Program-made: the position numbers and the translations under genes
The notes under the pieces: model-generated
The model's input: only the letters and a program-made list of their open reading frames with translations
Database searches by the model: none
Told to the model about the DNA's origin: nothing
From: SIG603 sp044432645
GTDB lineage: Bacteria > Bacillota > Clostridia > Oscillospirales > Acutalibacteraceae
Length of the DNA stretch: 64,000 nt
Assembly (NCBI GenBank): GCA_044432645.1
Contig: JAWXUM010000009.1
Span: 1-64,000, forward strand
Direction: 5' to 3'
Shown here: in pieces, positions 1 through 7,748 of the stretch
How the letters are laid out: every line of letters starts with the position of its first letter
Numbering within the stretch: the first letter of the stretch is position 1

Positions 1-23
1 AAAGAAAATTTATTTTAACGCAA

Positions 24-49
24 CGGACAACCGCAAGGGTTGTCCCTAC
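24..49 (-). repeat. GTAGGG-hairpin dispersed repeat, single unit
   Basis: On the minus strand this reads GTAGGG followed by a hairpin: GGACAACC at 25-32 pairs with GGTTGTCC at 38-45, giving an 8-bp stem. It belongs to the family of short intergenic repeats that recurs through the window (36165-36249, 42370-42641, 59996-60055 and others). The same arm sequence is reused in the second hairpin of the copy at 36217-36237. Confidence 0.75.
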
Positions 50-82
50 GTCGTTTTGTAAAGTTTTAATCGACACAAAGTA

Positions 83-108
83 GTAGGGGCGAGCTGTGCT
101 CGTCCGTA
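83..108 (+). repeat. GTAGGG-hairpin dispersed repeat, single unit
   Basis: Unit of the same family in plus orientation. GGGCGAGC, loop TGT and GCTCGTCC form a stem with one G-U pair, with GTAGG on the left edge and CCGTA on the right. Near-identical arms occur at 42616-42641 and within 44382-44675. With the minus-oriented unit at 24-49 it forms an outward-facing pair about 35 bp apart. Confidence 0.8.
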
Positions 109-120
109 GATAAAAAACAA

Positions 121-158
121 TAAAAAAGGCTGTATTACAAATTAATGTAATACAGCCT
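121..158 (-). terminator. Intrinsic terminator of pckG
   Basis: Perfect 12-bp stem: AGGCTGTATTAC at 127-138 pairs with 147-158 around an 8-nt loop. On the minus strand it is followed by a run of U (plus-strand A at 122-127). It lies 23 bp past the pckG stop codon. Confidence 0.9.
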
Positions 159-180
159 AAATTTATATAGTGGTTATAAA

Positions 181-1950
181 TTAGCCTTGAACTCTTTCTT
201 TAAGAGCTTCTAACTCTGCAACTAATTCAGCAGGGATATGTGTACCGAATTTTTTGTAGAATTCTTCTGCGCTTGCAGCTTCTTTAGCCCATTTAGCGTT
301 ATCAATAGCAAGGATTTTAGCTAGGTCTTCTTTAGTGAAGTCTTCTAAACCGTCGATGTTGATATCGTCTACACTTGGAACATAACCAATAGCTGTGTCT
401 TGTGCGCCAACTTCGTCGCCACATCTTTTCATAATCCACTCAAGAACTCTCATGTTATCGCCAAATCCAGGCCACATGAAGTTGCCGTTCTCGTCTAGAC
501 GGAACCAGTTAACGTTGAAGATTTTAGGAGCTTTTTCGCCTAATTTTTCGCCCATTTCAATCCAATGTTTGAAGTAATCGCCCATATGGTATCCACAGAA
601 TGGAAGCATAGCCATTGGGTCACGACGGATAACGCCTACAGCACCAGCAGCAGCAGCAGTTGTTTCAGAACCTGTTACAGAACCGATAAATACACCGTTA
701 TTCCAATCTCTTGATTGGTAAACTAGAGGTAGTGTGTCAGGACGACGACCACCAAAGATAATAGCAGAAATTGGAACTCCACCTTGTGCTTCGAACTCTG
801 AGCTAATGCAAGGGCAGTTTTTAGCAGGAGCTGTAAAACGGCTGTTTGGATGAGCGCCTTTAGCGTCAGAAGTTTTGCCGTTCCAAGGTTTGCCTGTCCA
901 CTCTAAAGCGTTTTCAGGAGGATTTTTATCTAGAGATTCCCACCAAACTGTGTTGTCATCTAAGTTATGAACAACGTTTGTGAAAATTGTACCTTGCTCT
1001 GTTGAATGAAGAGCATTAGGGTTAGATTTTAGGTTAGTACCAGGAGCAACACCGAAGAAACCGTTCTCTGGGTTGATAGCATATAGTCTACCGTCTGGTC
1101 CTTGACGCATCCAAGAGATGTCATCGCCAACACACCATACTTTGTAACCAGCTTCTAGGTAACCTTGAGGAGGAATCATCATAGCTAAGTTTGTTTTACC
1201 ACAAGCAGATGGGAAAGCAGCAGCTACGTATTTGATTTCGCCTTGAGGATTTTCAAGACCTAAGATAAGCATATGTTCAGCCATCCAGCCTTCTTTTCTA
1301 GCTTGAGCAGAAGCAATTCTTAAAGCAAAGCATTTTTTACCAAGAAGAACGTTACCGCCGTAACCAGAGTTAACTGAGATGATGTAGTTGTCTTGTGGGA
1401 AATGGCAGATGTATCTTTTTTCTGCATCAATTTCGCATTTGCAGTGTAAGCCTTTAACCCAGTCTGTGCTGTCGCCTAGAGCTTCCCAAACTGCGTTGCC
1501 AACTCTTGTCATGATAGCCATGTTAAGAACAACGTAAATTGAGTCTGTTAATTCTACACCGATTTTTGCAAGAGGTGAACCTACAGGACCCATTGAGTAA
1601 GGGATAACGTACATTGTACGACCTGTGTAGCTGCCTTTAGCAATTGAGAAAAGCATTTCATATGCTTCTGCTGGGTCTTTCCAGTTATTTGTAGGACCTG
1701 CTTCTTCAGCTGTTGGAGCACAGATAAATGTTCTGTCTTCTACACGAGCAACGTCGTTAACTGCTGTTCTATGAAGGTAACAACCAGGAAGTTTTTCCTC
1801 GTTTAATTTAATAATTTCACCTGTTGAACAAGCTTCTGCTCTTAGAGCCTCAAGTTGTTCTTCTGAACCGTCAATCCATACTAGTTGGTCTGGAGTTACA
1901 AGAGTTTTCATCTCTTCAATCCATGCCAAAACTGTTTTGTTAGTTGTCAT
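181..1950 (-). CDS. pckG: Phosphoenolpyruvate carboxykinase (GTP)
   Basis: Cytosolic metal-dependent enzyme that interconverts oxaloacetate + GTP and PEP + GDP + CO2, linking the C4-acid pool to glycolysis and gluconeogenesis. At 589 residues it has the usual length for the GTP class. Visible motifs are the kinase-1a loop FPSACGKTNLAMM near residue 246-258, with the reactive Cys and P-loop Lys/Thr, the kinase-2 motif VGDDISWMR near 273, and FGGRRPDT near 399. An in-frame ATG exists at 1971, but the AAGGAAGG ribosome site sits between it and the ATG at 1950, which I take as the true start. Monocistronic, with its own promoter (2041-2069) and terminator (121-158). Confidence 0.97.
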   Translation of the reverse strand: MTTNKTVLAWIEEMKTLVTPDQLVWIDGSEEQLEALRAEACSTGEIIKLNEEKLPGCYLHRTAVNDVARVEDRTFICAPTAEEAGPTNNWKDPAEAYEMLFSIAKGSYTGRTMYVIPYSMGPVGSPLAKIGVELTDSIYVVLNMAIMTRVGNAVWEALGDSTDWVKGLHCKCEIDAEKRYICHFPQDNYIISVNSGYGGNVLLGKKCFALRIASAQARKEGWMAEHMLILGLENPQGEIKYVAAAFPSACGKTNLAMMIPPQGYLEAGYKVWCVGDDISWMRQGPDGRLYAINPENGFFGVAPGTNLKSNPNALHSTEQGTIFTNVVHNLDDNTVWWESLDKNPPENALEWTGKPWNGKTSDAKGAHPNSRFTAPAKNCPCISSEFEAQGGVPISAIIFGGRRPDTLPLVYQSRDWNNGVFIGSVTGSETTAAAAGAVGVIRRDPMAMLPFCGYHMGDYFKHWIEMGEKLGEKAPKIFNVNWFRLDENGNFMWPGFGDNMRVLEWIMKRCGDEVGAQDTAIGYVPSVDDINIDGLEDFTKEDLAKILAIDNAKWAKEAASAEEFYKKFGTHIPAELVAELEALKERVQG

Positions 1951-2040
1951 TTTTCTTGACCTTCCTTTCAAAATTACATATTATTGTTTATATAGTTTAA
2001 TTACCAATTTTTGATATATAGTATTACCCTATACGAATTC

Positions 2041-2069
2041 ATTTTACCATAAACTATTTGATAAATCAA
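2041..2069 (-). promoter_or_regulatory. Probable sigma-A promoter of pckG
   Basis: On the minus strand: TTGATT (2064-2069), a 17-nt spacer, then TAAAAT (2041-2046). This leaves a leader of about 85 nt before the pckG ATG at 1950. Called from consensus similarity only. Confidence 0.6.
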
Positions 2070-2074
2070 TTACT

Positions 2075-2107
2075 AATTTATGAATAAAGCGAATTTATTC
2101 ATAAATT
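2075..2107. terminator. AT-rich hairpin overlapping the nrdG stop codon
   Basis: AATTTATGAATAAA at 2075-2088 is perfectly complementary to 2094-2107 (14 bp, loop GCGAA). The nrdG stop codon (2095-2097) lies inside the stem. The stem has only two G/C pairs, so it may act as a weak terminator or a 3' stability element rather than a strong intrinsic terminator. It lies immediately upstream of the pckG -35 box. Confidence 0.45.
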
Positions 2108-2592
2108 AATTCAATTTTTTTAGTTTCTCTTGTTTTATTCATGTCAATAAGCCTTTGATTTTCACTACCTCTGAACAAAAGCTCCAAATTTTTCTGTTTT
2201 AGAATAAATTTGCCGTCTATTAACACGTCGGTAAGTTCAAGCAATTCGTTTGTATTTTCATCGTTTTTTTCTAAAAGTTCTTCTAAAGTAAAGCCTGTAT
2301 ACACAGTTACATCTTTATTTATAGATTTAATTTTTTTTGCAAGTTCTATAAGTGGTATCGGCTGCATAAAAGGTTCTCCACCTGAAAAAGTTATGCCTTT
2401 TAAAAGTGGATTTTCACAAAATTTATCGAAAATTTCTTGGGTATCTTTTAACGTTCCACCCTCATAACTCCAACTTTTCGGATTATGACAACCCAGACAG
2501 TGATGAGGACAACCTTGTGTGAAAACAACATAGCGTATACCTTTACCGTCAACTATTGATTCTTCTGTAAGTCCTGCAATTTTTAGCTTCAT
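2095..2592 (-). CDS. nrdG: Anaerobic ribonucleotide reductase activating protein (radical SAM)
   Basis: Iron-sulfur/SAM enzyme that installs the glycyl radical on the class III ribonucleotide reductase NrdD. At 165 residues it has normal length. The cluster motif CPHHCLGC (C-x3-C-x2-C) is near residue 29-36, followed by HNP, and TFSGGEPF near residue 68 is the SAM-binding GGE. The ATG at 2592 is preceded by GAGGAAAG. No nrdD lies beside it, although nrdG is commonly next to nrdD, so its partner must be elsewhere. It could be another small activase (pyruvate formate-lyase type), but the short length and the N-terminal GKGIRYVVFTQGC fit NrdG. Confidence 0.9.
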   Translation of the reverse strand: MKLKIAGLTEESIVDGKGIRYVVFTQGCPHHCLGCHNPKSWSYEGGTLKDTQEIFDKFCENPLLKGITFSGGEPFMQPIPLIELAKKIKSINKDVTVYTGFTLEELLEKNDENTNELLELTDVLIDGKFILKQKNLELLFRGSENQRLIDMNKTRETKKIELIYE

Positions 2593-2689
2593 AGCGCTTT
2601 CCTCTAATTTTATTATTTGATTACATTATAACATTCATTTGTTAATTTTTCAATCATTATAATTGTAGTTTGTATTTTATTGTTACACA

Positions 2690-2718
2690 AAAAATCTGCC
2701 TTAAAAAGACAGATTTTT
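2690..2718 (-). terminator. Intrinsic terminator after the CBS-domain membrane protein gene
   Basis: AAAAATCTG at 2690-2698 pairs with CAGATTTTT at 2710-2718 (9 bp). An A-run on its left gives U residues on the minus strand. It begins 12 bp after the stop codon of the gene ending at 2731. Confidence 0.75.
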
Positions 2719-2730
2719 AAAAGTTAACAA

Positions 2731-3990
2731 TTATTCTTCTTCCACAATTTGTTTAGGGAAGTTTATTTTTACGTTGATTTCTGTTGCCGTTTTGTTTCCA
2801 ATTTTTGTAACAGACACAGTTAAGTTGTCCAAATCGAAACTATCCCCAACAGCAGGAATTTTATCTATATTATCTACTACCCAACCGTTAATACTTGAAG
2901 CTTCGGTTTCTTGAGTTATTTCAAATCTTTCGAAAAAGTCATCAAGTTCGTTTTCAGTCGGAACTATAAAATTGCCGTCGCCAAGGTCACAAATTTCTGC
3001 AACCACTTCGTCATGCTCGTCCCAAATTTCACCAACTAGTTCTTCTAAAATATCTTCCAAAGTTACAATGCCCTCAGTTCCACCGTATTCATCCACGATA
3101 ACAGCAAGGTGTTGTTTTTTGCGTTGCAAGGTTCTTAAAAGTTCAGATATTTTGATAGAAGGTGGAATAAATTCCACAGCTTTCATAATATGAGATATAG
3201 GCTTTTGAGTTCCTACTATGTAATTATGAAAATCTTTTTCATTTATAACGCCGATAATTCTATCTATTGTGTCGTTATAAACAGGAAGTCTTGAGTAACC
3301 AGTCTCACGAAAAATATTAGCAATTTCGTTAATAGTAGTGTCTTTATTAATTGCACAAACATCAATTCTAGGTGTAAAAATGTCAATAGCTTCTAAGTCG
3401 TTAAACTCGATAGCATTTTTGATAAGTTCGCTTTCAGTTTCGTTAATTCCACCGTCTTGTTCAGCTTCGTCAACCAAAGTTAAAAGTTCGCTTTCTGTAA
3501 TACCAGAAGAATCCTGTACACCTACAAGTTTTGAAATTCCACTTTTTATTGCTAATAATAAAAAATTAAAAGGTTTGAAAAACGCAACAAGGACTTTTAA
3601 AACTGGGGAAACAGTCATTGCAAATTTTTCAGGAGATTGTTTAGCGATACTTTTAGGAGTTATCTCACCAAAAATAAGCACCAAAACTGTAATTGCTAGT
3701 GTTGAAATGATAGCGCCGTTTTTAGGAAAAAACTTCATAAAAACAATAGTTGAAAGTGTAGCTGCTACGATGTTTACAATGTTATTTCCGATTAAAATGG
3801 TAGATAATAAATCGTCATAATTTTCGGATAACTTGTAAGTTTGTTTTGCTTTTTTATCGCCATCTTGGGATAAAGTTTTAAGCCTAGAACGGCTCAAAGA
3901 AGAAAAAGCTGTCTCTGTAGAAGAGAAAAATGCGGACAAACATATCATTAATATAATTATTATGATATGCGTAATACTGTCACCATCCAT
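2731..3990 (-). CDS. Hemolysin/CorC-family membrane protein (CNNM-type, DUF21-CBS-CBS-CorC)
   Basis: Integral membrane protein of the bacterial CNNM/CorC/HlyC family, associated with divalent-cation (Mg/Co) efflux or resistance; the 'hemolysin' label is historical. The 419 residues divide in the usual order: an N-terminal DUF21 region with about four membrane segments (residues 1-150, beginning ITHIIIIILMICLSAFFSST), a CBS pair at about 195-320 (DIFTPRIDV, IVDEYGGTEGIVTLEDILEE), and a C-terminal CorC_HlyC domain at about 335-410. GAGGTGA lies 11 nt before the ATG. It sits in a minus-strand run with the CHAP-like gene and nth upstream, but a 76-bp gap suggests separate control. Confidence 0.9.
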   Translation of the reverse strand: MDGDSITHIIIIILMICLSAFFSSTETAFSSLSRSRLKTLSQDGDKKAKQTYKLSENYDDLLSTILIGNNIVNIVAATLSTIVFMKFFPKNGAIISTLAITVLVLIFGEITPKSIAKQSPEKFAMTVSPVLKVLVAFFKPFNFLLLAIKSGISKLVGVQDSSGITESELLTLVDEAEQDGGINETESELIKNAIEFNDLEAIDIFTPRIDVCAINKDTTINEIANIFRETGYSRLPVYNDTIDRIIGVINEKDFHNYIVGTQKPISHIMKAVEFIPPSIKISELLRTLQRKKQHLAVIVDEYGGTEGIVTLEDILEELVGEIWDEHDEVVAEICDLGDGNFIVPTENELDDFFERFEITQETEASSINGWVVDNIDKIPAVGDSFDLDNLTVSVTKIGNKTATEINVKINFPKQIVEEE

Positions 3991-4066
3991 AAAGGATTAA
4001 ATCACCTCTTAAAATATATTTGGAATTAGTTTAACACAAATATATTAAAATATCAAGTAAATTTTA

Positions 4067-5149
4067 TTAATATCTGCTTAAAACTTTAAATGAATATGAT
4101 GAAAGTTCTGTTTTTGAAATATATCTGTCCCATTTTATACGGCATGAATTGTAGTCGCTGTTAACTTCAACCACTCTAAATCCGTCTTCTGTTACTTCAG
4201 TAACTATCATTGAGTGTGTAGCGCCTGTAAGTCTAATATGGTCGCCTACTTGAATTTCATCCATATCATAAATAGTCGTAATTTCGGTATCTTTTCCAAA
4301 CAAAAAGTCACTAACCATACTTGCAAAAGCTAAACACTGAATATTATACGAAAAACTGAACTCATCAAGAGTTAACCCGTTGTAACATTGGCACTGGGAA
4401 GTAGAACTGTGGTTACAAGCTGTGTCAGTTATCAAAGACACAGCATAGTCTTGGTCCATATCGTCTGTGTCAAGACCAACAGTGTTCCAGTTTCTATTTT
4501 GTGGATACCATTCTTTTAAAAGAGCAATTTTTTCGTCTAAACTTAAATCAGTGTAAGCTTCATCAAAAACATTGAAAGCGTCTTCTTCTGTTGTTGCTGT
4601 ACAGCTTATAAATCCGTCAAGTTCGCATAACTCTTCTAAAACAGTTTCATCTATAAAGCTAGGCTCAATAAAGCCAATTATTCCGTCAGCAGTGGTTACT
4701 TTAAGCATGTCAGGAGTGTCAACCCCCTCCATTTCGTTTCTTGTCAAAGATGAAATTGTTATAACATCGCCAACTTCACTTGTTTCAACAACTCTAGCAG
4801 TCGATAATGGAATAACATAAACATCAAAACTTTCAGTTACTTCGTATTCAAGTGGATAACTAACCACTACAATTTCTTCATCTTCTTCTGGAATATCAAC
4901 TACTTCGTCGTCTGAATACTCTTCTTCATCAGCGTCTAAATCAGCAGATGTATCCTGTGAAAGGCTATCGTCGCTGTAGTCATCACTAATATTGCTAGCT
5001 GAAGAATTATCATTAGAGAAAAGGTCTATATCTGCTTGATAAAAAAACACATACACAAATGTCACAACAGCTAAAAGTGTCACTGGAATTGCTATAGGCA
5101 AATAATTTTTCTTTTTACTTCTTTTTTTATAGCGCATGTTTTTACTCAT
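4067..5149 (-). CDS. Membrane-anchored protein with SH3-like and CHAP/NlpC-P60-like domains
   Basis: Not assigned to a named family with certainty. Basic N-terminus followed by one membrane segment (about residues 17-37), then a strongly acidic Ser/Asp/Glu linker (about 45-93), an SH3-like beta region (about 98-168), and a C-terminal region with a papain-like pattern: NIQCLAFASMV with a candidate catalytic Cys near 272 and GATHSMIV with a candidate His near 312. This arrangement suggests a surface-tethered peptidoglycan-acting or related cysteine hydrolase. A Cys-rich stretch (about 245-256) precedes the catalytic region. AAAGGAG precedes the ATG. It begins 2 bp after the nth stop codon, so the two are probably co-transcribed. 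Confidence 0.65.
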   Translation of the reverse strand: MSKNMRYKKRSKKKNYLPIAIPVTLLAVVTFVYVFFYQADIDLFSNDNSSASNISDDYSDDSLSQDTSADLDADEEEYSDDEVVDIPEEDEEIVVVSYPLEYEVTESFDVYVIPLSTARVVETSEVGDVITISSLTRNEMEGVDTPDMLKVTTADGIIGFIEPSFIDETVLEELCELDGFISCTATTEEDAFNVFDEAYTDLSLDEKIALLKEWYPQNRNWNTVGLDTDDMDQDYAVSLITDTACNHSSTSQCQCYNGLTLDEFSFSYNIQCLAFASMVSDFLFGKDTEITTIYDMDEIQVGDHIRLTGATHSMIVTEVTEDGFRVVEVNSDYNSCRIKWDRYISKTELSSYSFKVLSRY

Positions 5150-5150
5150 A

Positions 5151-5795
5151 TTAAACTCCTTTTTTTGAAAAATATTTGCAATATGGGCTCATAACGCAAA
5201 TATCACATTTAGCTACTCTTGCAGTGCAAACAGCTCTGCCATGTAAAACTGTACGGTGGCAAAAATCGTTGGACTCATCAGGTGGTAAAACTACCCTTAA
5301 ATCTTTTTCTACTTTAAACGGTTCTTTGTTCTGGGTTAAACCTAACCTACCTGTTATTCTAATAAAATGCGTGTCGGTTACAACTGCTGGCTTGTGAAAA
5401 ATATCTCCTACCACCAAATTAGCAGTTTTTCTGCCAATACCAGGAAGTTTAATCAGCTCTTCAACTGTGTCTGGCATAACCCCACCATAAACATCTCTAA
5501 GCATGTGACACATAGCGAAAATATCTTTAGCTTTAGACTTGTAAAGTCCACAAGATTTTATAATTTCAGCAATTTCTTCTGCACTACCGTCACAAAAATC
5601 GTCCAAACTAGGAAAACGCTTAAACAAATTTGGTGTAACAATGTTAACCCTTGCATCAGTACACTGAGCAGAAAGCCTTGTTGCAATTAAAAGTTCCAAC
5701 GGATTACTATAAACCAAAGAGCATATCGCATCTGGATATTCAGTTTTTAAAGCCTGTACACAAAGCTGTGCACGTTTTTTAGCAGTTAATCTCAA
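5151..5795 (-). CDS. nth: Endonuclease III
   Basis: Base-excision repair DNA glycosylase/AP lyase for oxidised pyrimidines. It has 214 residues, typical of the family. The helix-hairpin-helix LPGIGRKTA carries the catalytic Lys, and VVTDTHFIR about 18 residues later carries the catalytic Asp. The C-terminal 4Fe-4S loop has exact C-x6-C-x2-C-x5-C spacing (CTARVAKCDICVMSPYC). Translation starts at TTG (5793-5795) with GAGG 8 nt upstream; the nearby upstream ATG is in another frame and soon meets a stop. Divergent from hrcA. Confidence 0.96.
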   Translation of the reverse strand: MRLTAKKRAQLCVQALKTEYPDAICSLVYSNPLELLIATRLSAQCTDARVNIVTPNLFKRFPSLDDFCDGSAEEIAEIIKSCGLYKSKAKDIFAMCHMLRDVYGGVMPDTVEELIKLPGIGRKTANLVVGDIFHKPAVVTDTHFIRITGRLGLTQNKEPFKVEKDLRVVLPPDESNDFCHRTVLHGRAVCTARVAKCDICVMSPYCKYFSKKGV

Positions 5796-5936
5796 CAGTC
5801 TAACCTCTTTTGCATAGTTTAATTAAGTAAAGTATACAATAAAACTTATCAGTTTACAATAGAAAGATGATAAGTTTTTCAATGTTAACAATTTGCGCTT
5901 AAAAGTATTATTCATAAACTATTTACAAATACTATA

Positions 5937-5965
5937 TTGACAAAAAGCCTTGTTAGTGGTAAATT
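5937..5965 (+). promoter_or_regulatory. Sigma-A promoter of the hrcA operon
   Basis: Perfect -35 TTGACA (5937-5942), 17-nt spacer, -10 TAAATT (5960-5965). The predicted start at about 5972 falls at the edge of the CIRCE element, so bound HrcA would block initiation. Confidence 0.8.
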
Positions 5966-5970
5966 AATAA

Positions 5971-6009
5971 CTGTAATTAGCACTCACACATACAGAGTGC
6001 TAATTACAG
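5971..6009 (+). promoter_or_regulatory. CIRCE operator with extended arms
   Basis: Canonical CIRCE TTAGCACTC-N9-GAGTGCTAA at 5977-6003. The symmetry continues outward by six more bases each side, giving perfect 15-bp arms (CTGTAATTAGCACTC at 5971-5985 and its complement at 5995-6009). This is the HrcA binding site, and the extended arms would also form a stable hairpin in the 5' end of the mRNA. Confidence 0.97.
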
Positions 6010-6043
6010 AGAATTAACTCCATTTTGAAAAGTAGGTGAAAAG

Positions 6044-7060
6044 ATGGATTTAAGTTTAAGGCAACAAAAAATTTTGAAATATATAATTCAAAATTATTTA
6101 GAACTTGGTGAACCTGTTGGTTCAAAAGTTATCGCCGAATTAGTAGGCGTTAGCTCGGCAACTGTTAGAAACGAAATGGCAGAGCTTACCGAAAACGGTT
6201 ACTTAGAACAGCCTCACACATCAGCTGGCAGAATTCCATCTGGCTTAGGTTTTAGAACTCATATAAAAAGTAGCGAGTCGCATTATGACATATCACTTGA
6301 AGAAAAAGTTTATTTTGACACAATACTTTCAAATTCTGACCCTGAGTACATCTTAGAAAAAGCAGCAGATGCACTTTCTGGCAATTACACTTGTGCAGTA
6401 AGTACGCAAGGCGACTTTGACAGCGTGATTAAAGCCATTCAGTTTGTTCAAATAAGTCGGTCAAGCGCAATGGTAATTCTTTTAAGTTCTAGTGGAACTG
6501 TTAAAACGAGAATTTTCAGCACATCTTTTGATTTAAACCAAGATATTTTAAGAATATTTTTCAGAGTTTTCAATCAAGAAATGATGGGTTTAAAAGTAGG
6601 ATATATTTCCTCAGAGTTTTTAAAAAATTTAGCAATGTCATATGGTGATTTGTCAGCGCTTATATCAAGTCCACTTTTAGCAGTTTACGAATGTGCCAAA
6701 GAAACAGCAAGGGCGAATGTAATCATAAAAGGTCAAACAAAACTGTATATTGAAAACAGCTTAAGCAAGTCAAGCACAGTGGCCATTTCAGATTTTTTAC
6801 AGTCCCCTGAAAAATTTAAAAGTATATTTATGAGCTTTCCAAAACAAATTTGTGTTATTCCTGCTGGCGACAGATTATTTCCAAGCCTTAAGGACACAGG
6901 AATTGTAAGTTCAAAATACTATATAAATGGTAACGAGGCAGGCGTTTTTGTTTTAGTGGGTCCAGCAAGAATGGATTACCCAAAAATAATCGCCCAAATG
7001 AAATATGTTTCTGATTACGTTGGAAACAAGCTGACCAAATTTATAAAAGAAGAATTATAG
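6044..7060 (+). CDS. hrcA: Heat-inducible transcription repressor HrcA
   Basis: Represses the class I heat-shock operon by binding CIRCE; its activity is tuned by GroEL in studied Firmicutes. It has 338 residues, normal for the family. The N-terminal winged helix (about 1-75) contains SATVRNEMAELTENGYLEQP followed by HTSAGRIPS, both hallmarks of HrcA; a GAF-like and dimerisation region follows. First gene of hrcA-grpE-dnaK-dnaJ, with the CIRCE 35 bp upstream of its ATG, so it is autoregulated. AGGTGA precedes the ATG. Confidence 0.97.
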   Translation: MDLSLRQQKILKYIIQNYLELGEPVGSKVIAELVGVSSATVRNEMAELTENGYLEQPHTSAGRIPSGLGFRTHIKSSESHYDISLEEKVYFDTILSNSDPEYILEKAADALSGNYTCAVSTQGDFDSVIKAIQFVQISRSSAMVILLSSSGTVKTRIFSTSFDLNQDILRIFFRVFNQEMMGLKVGYISSEFLKNLAMSYGDLSALISSPLLAVYECAKETARANVIIKGQTKLYIENSLSKSSTVAISDFLQSPEKFKSIFMSFPKQICVIPAGDRLFPSLKDTGIVSSKYYINGNEAGVFVLVGPARMDYPKIIAQMKYVSDYVGNKLTKFIKEEL

Positions 7061-7074
7061 AAAGGAGCTATGAA

Positions 7075-7626
7075 ATGGAAGACGAAAAGAAAGAACCAAT
7101 AGTAGAAGAAGAACCAAATCAACAAGAAACCCAAGAACCTGAAAAGAAAAAAGAAAAAAAGAAAAAGAAAATTTCCAAAGAAGCCGAAGAACTTGAAAAA
7201 TTAAAAGAGGAGTTCGAAAAATACAAAGAATCTCATCTTAGAGTTTTAGCAGAATACGACAACTTTAGAAAAAGAAGCATAGCTGAAAAAACTTCTGTTT
7301 ATAACAACGCAGTTTCAGACACTGTAAATAATATTTTACCAGTAGCTGACAACATTGAAAGAGCTTTAGCTCAAGAAAATGCTAGCGCAGAAGACATGAA
7401 AAAAGGCGTTGAAATGATAGCTAATCAGTTTAAAGCAAGCTTTGACAAATTAGGTATTACATCTATAGGCGAAGTTGGCGAAGAATTCAGCCCAGAACTT
7501 CACAACGCAGTTTCTACAATCGAAAGCGAAGACTTAGCTGAAAATACAATCTCATCAGTTTTTCAAAAAGGTTATAAACTAGGCGATAAAGTAGTAAGAC
7601 ACGCAATGGTACAAGTGGTTAACTAA
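7075..7626 (+). CDS. grpE: Nucleotide exchange factor GrpE
   Basis: Releases ADP from DnaK in the cytosolic Hsp70 cycle. It has 183 residues: a low-complexity Glu/Lys-rich N-terminus (1-35), a long helix/coiled coil (about 36-85, with EYDNFRKRSIAEK, the family signature region) and a C-terminal beta head ending GDKVVRHAMVQVV. It starts 14 bp after hrcA behind GAAAGGAG. Standard second gene of the hrcA-type operon. Confidence 0.96.
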   Translation: MEDEKKEPIVEEEPNQQETQEPEKKKEKKKKKISKEAEELEKLKEEFEKYKESHLRVLAEYDNFRKRSIAEKTSVYNNAVSDTVNNILPVADNIERALAQENASAEDMKKGVEMIANQFKASFDKLGITSIGEVGEEFSPELHNAVSTIESEDLAENTISSVFQKGYKLGDKVVRHAMVQVVN

Positions 7627-7641
7627 TTTTACAGCAAAGCC

Positions 7642-7694
7642 TGTAGGGAATGGTCAAGACCATTCCGTGTAACAGTCAAGACTGCCTCCCTACA
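7642..7694 (+). repeat. Two-hairpin repeat closed by a terminal stem, in the grpE-dnaK gap
   Basis: TGTAGGG (7642-7648) pairs with CCCTACA (7688-7694). Inside are a hairpin GGAATGGTC/GACCATTCC (7647-7666) and a small hairpin CAGTC/GACTG (7673-7684). The resulting cloverleaf-like RNA would form inside the polycistronic heat-shock mRNA. Same family as the single GTAGGG-hairpin units elsewhere in the window. No U-run follows, so it is not a typical terminator. Confidence 0.8.
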
Positions 7695-7748
7695 AAAACA
7701 AATAACAAAATTATTAAAAAACAAATTTACAAAGGATGGTATATTATT

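Noticed and set aside
7650..7748. Upstream extension of dnaK by 33 codons
   Set aside because: The extension reads through the two-hairpin repeat and does not look like DnaK. The ATG at 7749 has an AAAGGA site and gives the conserved MAKTIGIDLG start.
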